The position numbers were made by a program, and so were the translations under genes. A stretch of 64,000 nucleotides of DNA from Ascidiaceihabitans sp039975415 (GTDB taxonomy: Bacteria > Pseudomonadota > Alphaproteobacteria > Rhodobacterales > Rhodobacteraceae), in NCBI RefSeq assembly GCF_039975415.1, contig NZ_JBDWHD010000005.1. The stretch is one strand, 5' to 3'. Shown in pieces: positions 1 through 7,373 of the stretch. Within the stretch, counting starts at the first letter, position 1. Each line of letters begins with the position of its first letter. Under the pieces are notes generated by a model. It had not been told where the DNA came from and made no database searches. It saw only the letters and a program-made list of their open reading frames with translations.

Positions 1-469
1 CCAGTTGCTCGTCAGTGGCTTCGAGGTTGGCAAACAAGTCAAAGCATTCGTCCAGCGCACGGTCTGGTTCGCCATCCGGTTTGTCGACTTTGTTGACCAC
101 CACGATGGGGCGCAGACCCAGCTTCAACGCTTTGGACGTCACGAACTTGGTTTGGGGCATCGGGCCTTCCGCCGCATCCACCAACAACACAACACCGTCA
201 ACCATGGATAGGATGCGTTCCACTTCGCCGCCGAAGTCCGCGTGACCGGGCGTGTCCACGATGTTGATGCGGGTGCCTTTCCATTCAACAGACGTGGGCT
301 TTGCAAAGATCGTGATGCCGCGCTCGCGTTCCAGATCGTTGCTGTCCATGGCGCGTTCTGTTGTCGCCTGGTTTTCACGGTAGGTGCCCGATTGTTTCAG
401 CAGTTCATCCACAAGTGTGGTTTTGCCGTGGTCAACGTGTGCGATAATCGCGATATTGCGAAGGTCCAT
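1..469 (-). CDS. typA: TypA/BipA ribosome-associated GTPase, N-terminal part (cut by window edge)
   Basis: This is the N-terminal part of the translational GTPase TypA/BipA, which binds ribosomes and affects ribosome assembly and stress growth. About 156 of the usual ~600 residues are visible because the gene runs off the left edge. The ATG is at 467-469. The P-loop AHVDHGKTT is at residues 10-18, the switch I region RERGITI at about 48-54, DTPGHADF at 72-79 and the guanine-specificity motif NKVD at 126-129. The RERGITI and DTPGHADF wording, with no tRNA-delivery features visible, fits TypA better than LepA or EF-Tu. It stands alone, with the Lrp gene starting upstream on the same strand. Confidence 0.95.
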   Translation of the reverse strand, partial: MDLRNIAIIAHVDHGKTTLVDELLKQSGTYRENQATTERAMDSNDLERERGITIFAKPTSVEWKGTRINIVDTPGHADFGGEVERILSMVDGVVLLVDAAEGPMPQTKFVTSKALKLGLRPIVVVNKVDKPDGEPDRALDECFDLFANLEATDEQL

Positions 470-588
470 AGTTCTTGCCCTTTAAGGAGGTGCCTCTGAG
501 AGGTTTGCGCCGCGCATACAGCGCCGCATCGCAGAAAGCTAGGGGGAATAATGCCACAAGGATAATGCGGCCAAGATGACGGGTGTTT

Positions 589-1047
589 TCAAACGGGCAG
601 CGCCGTGCCGTCTTTGATCTCTTCCATGACAAAGCTGGCCGACACATCCGACAGCGGCAGCCGCTTGATAAGCTGTTGATACAGGCGGTCGTAATCGGCC
701 ATGTCCGCGACGCGCGCACGGATCAGATAATCCAGATCACCGGTCATTCTGTAGACGCTCAGGATGCCGGGAATGGCGCGGGTGGCTTGCGAAAACCGAA
801 CGGCCCAATCGGGATCATGCTGGTTGGTGCGCACTTGCATAAAGACCATCAAGCCCAGATCGATAGCCAAAGGGGCAACCAAAGCGACACGGCCAGTGAT
901 GACGCCGCTGTCTTCAAGGGTCTTGACCCGGCGCCAACATGCATTGCGCGACAAGCCGACCTCTTCGCCAAGGGTTTCAAGCGATAGGCTTGCGTCACGT
1001 TGCAAATGCTTCAGGATTTTGCGATCAATTGTGTCAAGTTCTGCCAT
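589..1047 (-). CDS. Lrp/AsnC family transcriptional regulator
   Basis: This 152-residue protein has the standard Lrp/AsnC layout. An N-terminal helix-turn-helix spans about residues 5-60 (LDTIDRKILKHLQ, then ETLGEEVGLSRNACWRRVKTLE), and a C-terminal AsnC/RAM ligand-binding and oligomerisation domain spans about 65-150 (VYRMTGDLDYLIRARVADM). Family members sense amino acids and usually control amino-acid transport or catabolism genes. The effector and targets cannot be read from this sequence. The only divergent neighbour is the small DUF6356 gene, about 110 bp away, so it may control that pair or act elsewhere. Confidence 0.92.
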   Translation of the reverse strand: MAELDTIDRKILKHLQRDASLSLETLGEEVGLSRNACWRRVKTLEDSGVITGRVALVAPLAIDLGLMVFMQVRTNQHDPDWAVRFSQATRAIPGILSVYRMTGDLDYLIRARVADMADYDRLYQQLIKRLPLSDVSASFVMEEIKDGTALPV

Positions 1048-1160
1048 TACCCGTCAATACGTGGGAAAATATCCCAAATCAATAGGTGATCATGATGCAT
1101 TTTGAGACCGTGTCACACAGTGTTTCGGTTAATCTGTCCACATGACAACAGGAGAGCCTC

Positions 1161-1367
1161 ATGATCACCCGTATTTTTTTGAACCATCCCCGCACCGTCA
1201 ACGAAAGCTACGTGGAACACGCCGTGTTTGCAGGCAGTTTCGCACTGAAATTGCTGGGCGCAGGGGCTGCGGCACTTGTTCACGCGGTGATCCCGTGCCT
1301 GTTTGAAAAAACGGCCAGCCGGATGATCACTCAAATGTCCGACAAGCTAAACGCGAGGGACGCTTAA
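1161..1367 (+). CDS. DUF6356 family small protein
   Basis: This 68-residue protein opens with ITRIFLNHPRTVNESYVEHAVFAG and continues into a hydrophobic helix (ALKLLGAGAAALVHAVIPCLF), which resembles the DUF6356 family common in Rhodobacteraceae. One membrane-associated helix is likely. The function is unknown. The sequence ggagagcctc precedes the ATG and supplies a GGAG ribosome-binding site. Its TAA is followed directly by the ATG of the glutamine amidotransferase, so the two are almost certainly cotranscribed. The family assignment is from memory of the sequence pattern and was not searched. Confidence 0.75.
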   Translation: MITRIFLNHPRTVNESYVEHAVFAGSFALKLLGAGAAALVHAVIPCLFEKTASRMITQMSDKLNARDA

Positions 1368-2165
1368 ATGTGCAGATGGGCTGCGTGGAGTGGCACACCC
1401 ATCTTTCTACAAGATATTTTGTCCGCACCAGAACATTCGCTGATTGTGCAAAGTCAAAATGCAAGTGAATGCAAAACAGCCATCAATGGTGATGGCTTTG
1501 GGGTGGCTTGGTACGCGGATTTGCCTGAACCGGGGTTGTTTCGTGACATAAATCCCGCGTGGTCTGATTCAAATTTGCCCAGCATTGCCGCGCAAATTCG
1601 TTCACCTTTGTTTTTAGCCCATGTGCGTGCCACCACAGGAAGCGCGATCAGCCGCAACAATTGTCACCCCTTTGTTGTCGGTCGTTGGAGCTTTATGCAC
1701 AACGGGCAAGTTGGTGGTTTTGATCAGTTCCGCAAAGCGGCAGACATGAGCATTCCAGAGGTTTTCTACAATCACCGCAAAGGGGCGACCGACAGCGAAG
1801 CGTTGTTTCTGAATGCTTTGGGGTACAATTTGGATGCTGACCCGGTTGAGGCGATGTCGCGTGCGGTTTACGAAATGGAAAGGTTGTCACGCGAAAGAGG
1901 GCATACGCCTCATATGCGGTTCTCGGGCGCGTTTTCAGACGGAAAGCGTCTGTTTGCGATGCGGTATGCTTCTGATGCGAATGCTCCGACGCTATACTAC
2001 AAATGCGGTTCAAGCCCGTCCGGGGTTATGCTTGTGTCAGAACCATTGGAAGCAGACACTCAAGGGTGGCACGCGGTGCCGCAGGGTTCTGTGTGTTGTG
2101 TTGAGGACGGTGAAATTTCGATCGTGGCGATGCCTGCAGCGGACACATTCAGGGATGCAGCGTAA
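1368..2165 (+). CDS. Class II glutamine amidotransferase (YafJ/EgtC-like)
   Basis: This 265-residue protein begins MCRWAAWSG, so Cys2 becomes the N-terminal nucleophile after Met removal, as in class II (Ntn) glutamine amidotransferases. LAHVRATTGSAISRNNCHPF and WSFMHNGQVGGF match the glutamine-pocket and oxyanion signatures of YafJ-type stand-alone domains. Such proteins hydrolyse amides, usually glutamine or a gamma-glutamyl compound. The physiological substrate of this branch is unclear, and no ergothioneine genes are next to it. Its ATG follows the DUF6356 stop with no gap. The AT content is somewhat higher than in its neighbours. Confidence 0.88.
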   Translation: MCRWAAWSGTPIFLQDILSAPEHSLIVQSQNASECKTAINGDGFGVAWYADLPEPGLFRDINPAWSDSNLPSIAAQIRSPLFLAHVRATTGSAISRNNCHPFVVGRWSFMHNGQVGGFDQFRKAADMSIPEVFYNHRKGATDSEALFLNALGYNLDADPVEAMSRAVYEMERLSRERGHTPHMRFSGAFSDGKRLFAMRYASDANAPTLYYKCGSSPSGVMLVSEPLEADTQGWHAVPQGSVCCVEDGEISIVAMPAADTFRDAA

Positions 2166-2365
2166 CAGTTTTGCGGGCAGGCTATGACGCATTCGTCTGT
2201 GTTTTGGGGCGGAATTTAACGGGATGCCTAAAATATCGCGCATTGTATACCGTTGTATGCATTGACTTGCGCCACACCCTCCTTTAGGGCCTGCGCCAAG
2301 GACGTTCGGCTCTGATCCCGAACCGCCACATGCCTATGATAGCCGCATCAAAAGGAAGCCTTCCC

Positions 2366-4573
2366 ATGTCCAAGACACCTGACATCATTTACACCAAGGT
2401 AGACGAAGCCCCCGAATTGGCCAGCGCGTCTTTCCTGCCCATCATTCGCGCGTTTGCAGGAGCCGCCGGAATTGATGTCGGCACCAAGGATATTTCGTTG
2501 GCGGGCCGTATTATTGCGACGTTTCCCGAATTCCTAAAAGAAGATCAACGCCAGTCCGATGATCTGGCCGAACTTGGGCAATTGGTCAAAACACCCGGCG
2601 CCAACGTCATCAAATTGCCCAACATTTCCGCGTCCGTGCCGCAGCTGGTGGCCGCGGTGGAAGAATTGCAAGCCAAGGGCTACGCGCTGCCAGACTATCC
2701 CGAAGACCCACAAACCGACGATGAAAAGGCCATTCGGGCGCGGTATGACGCCATCAAAGGCTCTGCTGTGAACCCGGTTTTGCGCGAAGGCAACTCTGAC
2801 CGTCGCGCGGCCAAAGCCGTTAAGAATTTTGCGCAAAAGAACCCGCATTCCATGGGCACATGGTCCAGCGACAGCAAAACCAAAGTGTCATCCATGACGG
2901 GCGGTGATTTTTACGCCAACGAAAAATCCGCGACGATCACAGGCGCACAAGCCGGTGACGCGAAAATCGAATTTGTGGCGGCCGACGGGGCTGTGACGGT
3001 GTTGAAAGACGTATGGCCGCTGGAAGAAGGCACCGTGGCCGATGCGACCTACATGAGCGCGTCTGATCTGGCATCGTTCCTTGCCGCATCCATCGAAGAC
3101 ACAAAAGCAGATGGCACAATGTATTCGTTGCACATGAAAGCGACGATGATGAAGGTGTCTGACCCCATTATCTTTGGTCACGCGGTCAAAGCATGGTTGG
3201 GTCCGGTTTGGGACACGCATGGTGATGCGATTTCAGCCGCAGGTGGCAGCCCGAATTCCGGTTTGGCAGACGTGCTGGCCGCAATCGACACGATGCCAAA
3301 TGCCGATGCCATCAAGGCGGACATCGACGCTTTGGATCGCCCGTCCATGTATATGGTCGACAGCGACAAAGGCATCACAAACCTGCATGTGCCATCAGAT
3401 GTGATCATTGATGCATCCATGCCTGCCGTGATCCGCGCAGGCGGCAAGGGCTGGGATGAAACAGGGGTGAAGGGCGATGCAAACTGCGTGATCCCGGATC
3501 GTTGCTATTCCACGATCTACGACGAGACGATCAATTTCTTCAAAGCCAACGGTGCATTGGATGTGACCACGGCAGGGGCCGTCGCAAACGTCGGTCTTAT
3601 GGCGCAAAAGGCGGAAGAATACGGGTCGCATCCGACAACGTTTGAAGCGCCTGCCAAAGGTGTGATGCGGATCGTGTTGGCCAATGGTGAAACACTGCAT
3701 TCCCATGATGTGGATGCAGGCGACATCTGGCGCGCATGTACGGTTAAAAAGGCACCTATCGAAAACTGGATCGAACTGGCGATGGATCGCCAGCGTTTGA
3801 CCGGAACAGAAGCCATTTTCTGGCTTGATGCCAATCGTGCCCATGATGTGGAGTTGATCAAATACGTGAAGCCTGCCTTGGAAGCTGCTGGTGTTGCGGA
3901 CAAATTCCAAACTATGGCGCCACGAGAGGCCACGCGGCAATCGCTGCAAACTATCACGTCTGGCAAAGATTCCATCGCGATCACAGGAAACGTTTTGCGG
4001 GATTATCTAACAGACTTGTTCCCGATTCTGGAGCTGGGCACATCTGCGAAGATGCTGTCGATTGTGAAGCTGATGAAGGGTGGCGGGTTGTTTGAAACCG
4101 GCGCTGGCGGATCGGCCCCCAAACATGTGCAGCAGCTGCACAGCGAAAACCACCTGCGGTGGGATTCAATGGGCGAATTTTGCGCTTTGGGTGAATCGTT
4201 GAACTTTCTGGCAGACACACAAGGCAACACCAAAGCGGGTGTGTTGGGTGTGGCGGCCGAAGCGGCAACGCAAGGCATTCTGGACGACAACCGGTCTCCG
4301 GGCCGCAAGGCGGGCCAGCCGGACAACCGCCACAGCCACTACTGGTTTGCACGCTACTGGGCGGATGCCTTGGCGGCGCAATCTGACGACGCCGAATTGG
4401 CCGCACACTTTGCACCAATCGCCAAAGCTTTGGCGACAGGCGAGGCGGCGATCACAGCTGAACTAGGGGCGGGGACAGCACCGGCGGACACTGGCGGATA
4501 CTTCCGCAATGATGACGAAATGGCCGCTAAAGTCATGCGCCCAAGCGAGACGTTGAACGCGATCTTCGCCTGA
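2366..4573 (+). CDS. icd: NADP-dependent isocitrate dehydrogenase, monomeric type
   Basis: This 735-residue protein belongs to the monomeric NADP-isocitrate dehydrogenase family, which includes the ~741-residue Azotobacter enzyme and is unrelated in length to the ~420-residue dimeric form. It oxidatively decarboxylates isocitrate to 2-oxoglutarate in the cytoplasm. REGNSDRRAAKAVKNFA and GTWSSDSKTKVSSM are substrate-binding segments of the family, and DNRHSHYWFARYWADAL is the conserved C-terminal signature. I chose the ATG at 2366 (MSKTPDIIYTKVDEAP) because AAAAGGAAG lies just upstream. An ATG at 2330 is in frame but lacks this context. A strong intrinsic terminator follows, so the gene is a single transcription unit. 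Confidence 0.96.
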   Translation: MSKTPDIIYTKVDEAPELASASFLPIIRAFAGAAGIDVGTKDISLAGRIIATFPEFLKEDQRQSDDLAELGQLVKTPGANVIKLPNISASVPQLVAAVEELQAKGYALPDYPEDPQTDDEKAIRARYDAIKGSAVNPVLREGNSDRRAAKAVKNFAQKNPHSMGTWSSDSKTKVSSMTGGDFYANEKSATITGAQAGDAKIEFVAADGAVTVLKDVWPLEEGTVADATYMSASDLASFLAASIEDTKADGTMYSLHMKATMMKVSDPIIFGHAVKAWLGPVWDTHGDAISAAGGSPNSGLADVLAAIDTMPNADAIKADIDALDRPSMYMVDSDKGITNLHVPSDVIIDASMPAVIRAGGKGWDETGVKGDANCVIPDRCYSTIYDETINFFKANGALDVTTAGAVANVGLMAQKAEEYGSHPTTFEAPAKGVMRIVLANGETLHSHDVDAGDIWRACTVKKAPIENWIELAMDRQRLTGTEAIFWLDANRAHDVELIKYVKPALEAAGVADKFQTMAPREATRQSLQTITSGKDSIAITGNVLRDYLTDLFPILELGTSAKMLSIVKLMKGGGLFETGAGGSAPKHVQQLHSENHLRWDSMGEFCALGESLNFLADTQGNTKAGVLGVAAEAATQGILDDNRSPGRKAGQPDNRHSHYWFARYWADALAAQSDDAELAAHFAPIAKALATGEAAITAELGAGTAPADTGGYFRNDDEMAAKVMRPSETLNAIFA

Positions 4574-4597
4574 TTGCCAGACTGAATGTTAAAACCA

Positions 4598-4627
4598 AAG
4601 CGCCGCAGGCATTTGCGGCGCTTTTTT
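4598..4627 (+). terminator. Rho-independent terminator of icd
   Basis: A GC-rich hairpin (arms AGCGCCGCA and TGCGGCGCT) is followed by a run of six T residues, 25 bp after the icd stop. It lies just before the 3' end of the convergent HD-domain gene and may serve only icd, because the T-run is on the plus strand. Confidence 0.88.
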
Positions 4628-4631
4628 ATTT

Positions 4632-5213
4632 TCAGCTTCGGGATTTGAAAAAAGCAGAGATGCGGTGTTGGGCATAGTCCCAAAGGGCCGGGGCGCCGAT
4701 TTTGATTTTTGATCCGACACGGGCCGCGATTGTCGCTTCGTCTACATTGTAATCTGTCCAGCTTCCGCCGCCCGCAGCCAAGTTCAACATTGGGGGCTGA
4801 AAGCGATCCAGTGATTTGGCAAACTGGGCGTCGTCGGTTTCCGCAGCTTCGAATTCTTCCCATATCCCACGTAAATCGGCAGCAATATCTGGTGGTAAAA
4901 GTCCAAAAATACGATCTGCCGCTTTTTGTTCGGCAGCGGCAACTTCCGCATGATCGACGTTGTCAAATATCGGGTTGTCGCCTGCGTCGATTTCCACCAA
5001 GTCATGCAAGATCAACATCTTGACGACACGCGAAATGTCGACGCCGGGTTTGGCCTGGTCAGCCAGTACAAGCGCGTACAGCGTCAAATGCCACGAATGT
5101 TCTGCCGAGTTTTCAGCCCTTGATCCGTCGGCCAACGTGGTGGCGCGGGTGATGGATTTCAACTTGTCTGCTTCATTCAAAAAGGCAATCTGCGCGTCAA
5201 GGCGTGTGGTCAT
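4632..5213 (-). CDS. HD-domain hydrolase (YfbR/HDDC2-like 5'-nucleotidase family)
   Basis: This 193-residue protein carries the HD metal-binding set: ENSAEHSWH supplies the first His (about residue 39), LILHDLVEIDAGD supplies the HD dyad (about 69-70), and a later Asp is in AKSLDRF. This arrangement is typical of the YfbR/HDDC2 group, which removes phosphate from 5'-deoxynucleoside monophosphates. The substrate is inferred only from the family. It is the last gene of a minus-strand run; its ATG lies 4 bp inside the 3' end of the 197-residue gene upstream. Confidence 0.85.
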   Translation of the reverse strand: MTTRLDAQIAFLNEADKLKSITRATTLADGSRAENSAEHSWHLTLYALVLADQAKPGVDISRVVKMLILHDLVEIDAGDNPIFDNVDHAEVAAAEQKAADRIFGLLPPDIAADLRGIWEEFEAAETDDAQFAKSLDRFQPPMLNLAAGGGSWTDYNVDEATIAARVGSKIKIGAPALWDYAQHRISAFFKSRS

Positions 5214-5803
5214 TTTGGGGAACTTTCAAAGTCTGAGGTCAGGCGGTCCAATTGGGACAGGATGTGGGCGCTTGCGTCTTCTGCCGTGCGATCTTTGCGT
5301 GTTATCACCGCGCAGAATGGCCAAACCAATGCGCTTAATGTGACCACAATCAGAAAAACAGGTGCCAGAAAAATACGAAGGTTTGTATTGTCGCCAATGG
5401 CGCGGTCGTATGCCAAAGCCAGTGCTTGTGATCGGTGGTATGCCACGAGGCGCCGATCCACGTAGGCAGAAATGGACGACCGTTCCGGAAGGATGTGTCC
5501 GATAGGGTATGCTGCATTCGCGGCTTTGGCGGCGGCGTCATCATTTAGGGTTTTGTCGGCATGCAATGTAGTGACATCAATTCGGATAGCACGTTGCGTT
5601 GGGGTGCCGGTCCAGACCTGAAAGCGTTTTACCGTGTCAGGGGATACACGGTGAAATAGCGTCCAGTTGTAGGTTTTGATGCTCGTGGACCATGCCCCGA
5701 AATGCGGATCGTCTGTGATCCGAAACATGCCGGCTTGCAGCAATGCGGGGATAATTTGCGTTTCAGTCGCGCGTTTTAAGGCGCGACTGACAGGGTTAGC
5801 CAT
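5210..5803 (-). CDS. Unknown protein with one C-terminal membrane helix
   Basis: I do not recognise this 197-residue protein. Its single clear hydrophobic segment (IFLAPVFLIVVTLSALVWPF, about residues 143-162) suggests an inner-membrane anchor near the C-terminus with a large N-terminal soluble part containing KTYNWTLFHRVSP. I start it at the ATG at 5803 (MANPVSRALKR), preceded by GGAG and overlapping the upstream gene's stop by 8 bp. A start 24 bp earlier is also in frame. The tight overlaps on both sides place it in an operon with the HD hydrolase and the 83-residue protein. Confidence 0.75.
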   Translation of the reverse strand: MANPVSRALKRATETQIIPALLQAGMFRITDDPHFGAWSTSIKTYNWTLFHRVSPDTVKRFQVWTGTPTQRAIRIDVTTLHADKTLNDDAAAKAANAAYPIGHILPERSSISAYVDRRLVAYHRSQALALAYDRAIGDNTNLRIFLAPVFLIVVTLSALVWPFCAVITRKDRTAEDASAHILSQLDRLTSDFESSPK

Positions 5804-6047
5804 TCGAGGCTCCATCTGAGGCGGCATCGCGGTGCGCCTTGAGCTTTTGCGCCAAAAACCTGCGGCCTGAAATTTCGGCCATACGCGTGCGGATTGCTGT
5901 CAGAAAGGCTTCTTCCAGCGTTTGTGACGATGCACCAAGGACATCCCCGACCTGCATAAAGAGCCGGTCATCGCCGGTCTCTTTTTGCACAGCCAGACAT
6001 TCCTCGGCGAGTTTGTTCGCCATGTCGATGACAGCTTGATCCGCCAT
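5796..6047 (-). CDS. Small conserved unknown protein, 83 aa
   Basis: This is a charged, helical soluble protein of 83 residues (MADQAVIDMANKLAEECLAV, then TRMAEISGRRFLAQKLK) with no signal peptide or membrane helix. The spacing suggests a helical bundle. I do not recognise a characterised family. Its ATG overlaps the TGA of the upstream alpha/beta hydrolase by one base (TGATG), the usual sign of translational coupling, and its own end overlaps the next gene. Confidence 0.75.
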   Translation of the reverse strand: MADQAVIDMANKLAEECLAVQKETGDDRLFMQVGDVLGASSQTLEEAFLTAIRTRMAEISGRRFLAQKLKAHRDAASDGASNG

Positions 6048-6700
6048 CAGCGTGTGGTTTCTGTCAGACGACGTTTGACGTAACCCGTGGTGTGGTCGAT
6101 CAGCGTATCCAGATGTTCGTCTTCAAAGAAGTGGCCTGCGCCTTCAACTTCTGTGTGGGTGATCGTGATGCCTTTTTGCTCATGCAGCTTGTTCACCAGC
6201 GCATGTGTATCCGCGGGTGGTGCCACGCGGTCAGCTGTGCCGTTGATCATCAAGCCCGAGGACGGGCAGGGCGCCAGAAACGAAAAGTCGTACATGTTGG
6301 CGGGTGGCGACACAGAAATAAATCCGGTGATTTCCGGCCTGCGCATCAACAGCTGCATGCCGATCCACGCGCCAAACGAAAAGCCCGCCACCCAGCAGTG
6401 TTTGGAATTGTTGTTCATCGACTGCAGATAATCGAGAGCGGACGCCGCATCGCTAAGTTCGCCGACACCCTGATCGTATTCACCCTGAGACCGTCCCACG
6501 CCGCGGAAATTGAACCGCAAGACCGTGAACCCCATTTTGTGAAAGGCATAGTGCATAGAATGCACAACCTTGTGGTTCATCGTCCCGCCAAATTGTGGAT
6601 GGGGGTGCAAAATGATCGCGATGGGTGCGTCGCGTTCTTTTTGGGGGTGGTAGCGCCCTTCAAGGCGTCCTTCGGGTCCAGGGAAAATGACCTCAGGCAT
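6047..6700 (-). CDS. Alpha/beta hydrolase
   Basis: This 217-residue serine hydrolase of the alpha/beta fold has HPHPQFGGTMNHKVV near residue 33, the nucleophile elbow GFSFG near residue 106, an acidic residue in NGTADRVAPP and the catalytic His in GAGHFFEDEH. This short form, related to dienelactone hydrolase, is widespread in proteobacteria and is often found next to suf genes in Rhodobacteraceae. The substrate is unknown. It is the first gene of the minus-strand run and is transcribed divergently from iscR, across the region with the Irr-type palindrome. Confidence 0.88.
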   Translation of the reverse strand: MPEVIFPGPEGRLEGRYHPQKERDAPIAIILHPHPQFGGTMNHKVVHSMHYAFHKMGFTVLRFNFRGVGRSQGEYDQGVGELSDAASALDYLQSMNNNSKHCWVAGFSFGAWIGMQLLMRRPEITGFISVSPPANMYDFSFLAPCPSSGLMINGTADRVAPPADTHALVNKLHEQKGITITHTEVEGAGHFFEDEHLDTLIDHTTGYVKRRLTETTR

Positions 6701-6741
6701 GAGCGTCCTTATATTTTTGGTCCTAAGGGGCGGCAGATTTC

Positions 6742-6770
6742 TTGACGAATTTGCGCGGGCACTTTAGAAC
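6742..6770 (+). promoter_or_regulatory. Candidate promoter of the suf operon
   Basis: TTGACG at 6742-6747 and TAGAAC at 6765-6770 are separated by 17 bp and could form the -35 and -10 elements reading toward iscR. The -10 element is weak, but it lies inside the iron-control palindrome, an arrangement expected for repression. This is an inference from spacing and sequence only. Confidence 0.45.
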
Positions 6771-6779
6771 GGTTCTAAA
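6763..6779. promoter_or_regulatory. Irr-type iron control element (ICE-like palindrome)
   Basis: The sequence TTTAGAACGGTTCTAAA is a perfect inverted repeat with 8-bp arms around one central base. It matches the ICE/Irr-box pattern described for alphaproteobacteria (TTTAGAA, three bases, TTCTAAA). It lies about 90 bp upstream of the iscR ATG and in the intergenic region shared with the alpha/beta hydrolase. Irr binding would tie expression of Fe-S assembly to haem and iron status. Confidence 0.8.
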
Positions 6780-6866
6780 TCATCACAGTCAGGGCTTGCC
6801 CTGCGTTTTGTCGATGTATGGGTTTGGGGCCGGAAGGTCAATCAATTGTGATATTTGGGGGCTGCT

Positions 6867-7325
6867 ATGAAACTGTCGACAAAGGGCCGCTACGCCATGG
6901 TCGCGCTGACCGATATCGCTTTGCAGCCGGAAGGCACCCTTGTCACGCTGGCTGAAATTTCTAGCCGACAAGATATATCACTGCCATATCTTGAACAGCT
7001 TTTTGTAAAATTGCGCCGCGCCGAGTTGGTGATGTCGGTCCGTGGTCCGGGCGGGGGATACCGTTTGGCCAGCCCGCCATCCAACATTCGGGTTGTTGAT
7101 ATTTTGGCCGCCGTCGATGAAACCGTAGATGCCATGCACAAAGGGGCTGGCGCGTCGGGCGGTGCATCCGGATCGCGGGCGCAATCTTTGACCAACCGCT
7201 TGTGGGAAGGCCTGAGCGCCCATGTTTACGTGTTTTTGCACCAGACCCGTCTGTCGGATATTGTCGCTAATGAACTGGCCCCATGCCCAGCCGTTCCAAA
7301 TCTGTTTGACGTTGTTGATGTTTGA
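6867..7325 (+). CDS. iscR: Rrf2-family regulator IscR, Rhodobacterales cysteine-poor type
   Basis: This 152-residue Rrf2 regulator begins MKLSTKGRYAMVALTDIAL and has the winged helix (ISLPYLEQLFVKLRRAELV, then VRGPGGGYRLA) of IscR. In enterobacterial IscR, three clustered Cys residues ligate a [2Fe-2S] cluster in the segment after residue 90. Here that segment (KGAGASGGASGSRAQSL) has none, and the only Cys is near residue 141 (ELAPCPAVP). A similar loss has been reported for Rhodobacter IscR. The ATG at 6867 is preceded by GGGGGC; the upstream in-frame TTG is less likely. It heads the suf operon and probably represses it. Confidence 0.93.
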   Translation: MKLSTKGRYAMVALTDIALQPEGTLVTLAEISSRQDISLPYLEQLFVKLRRAELVMSVRGPGGGYRLASPPSNIRVVDILAAVDETVDAMHKGAGASGGASGSRAQSLTNRLWEGLSAHVYVFLHQTRLSDIVANELAPCPAVPNLFDVVDV

Positions 7326-7373
7326 TCCGATGCGCTGGGGCGCTGCCCCAGACCCCGAGGTTTATTTGGCGAG

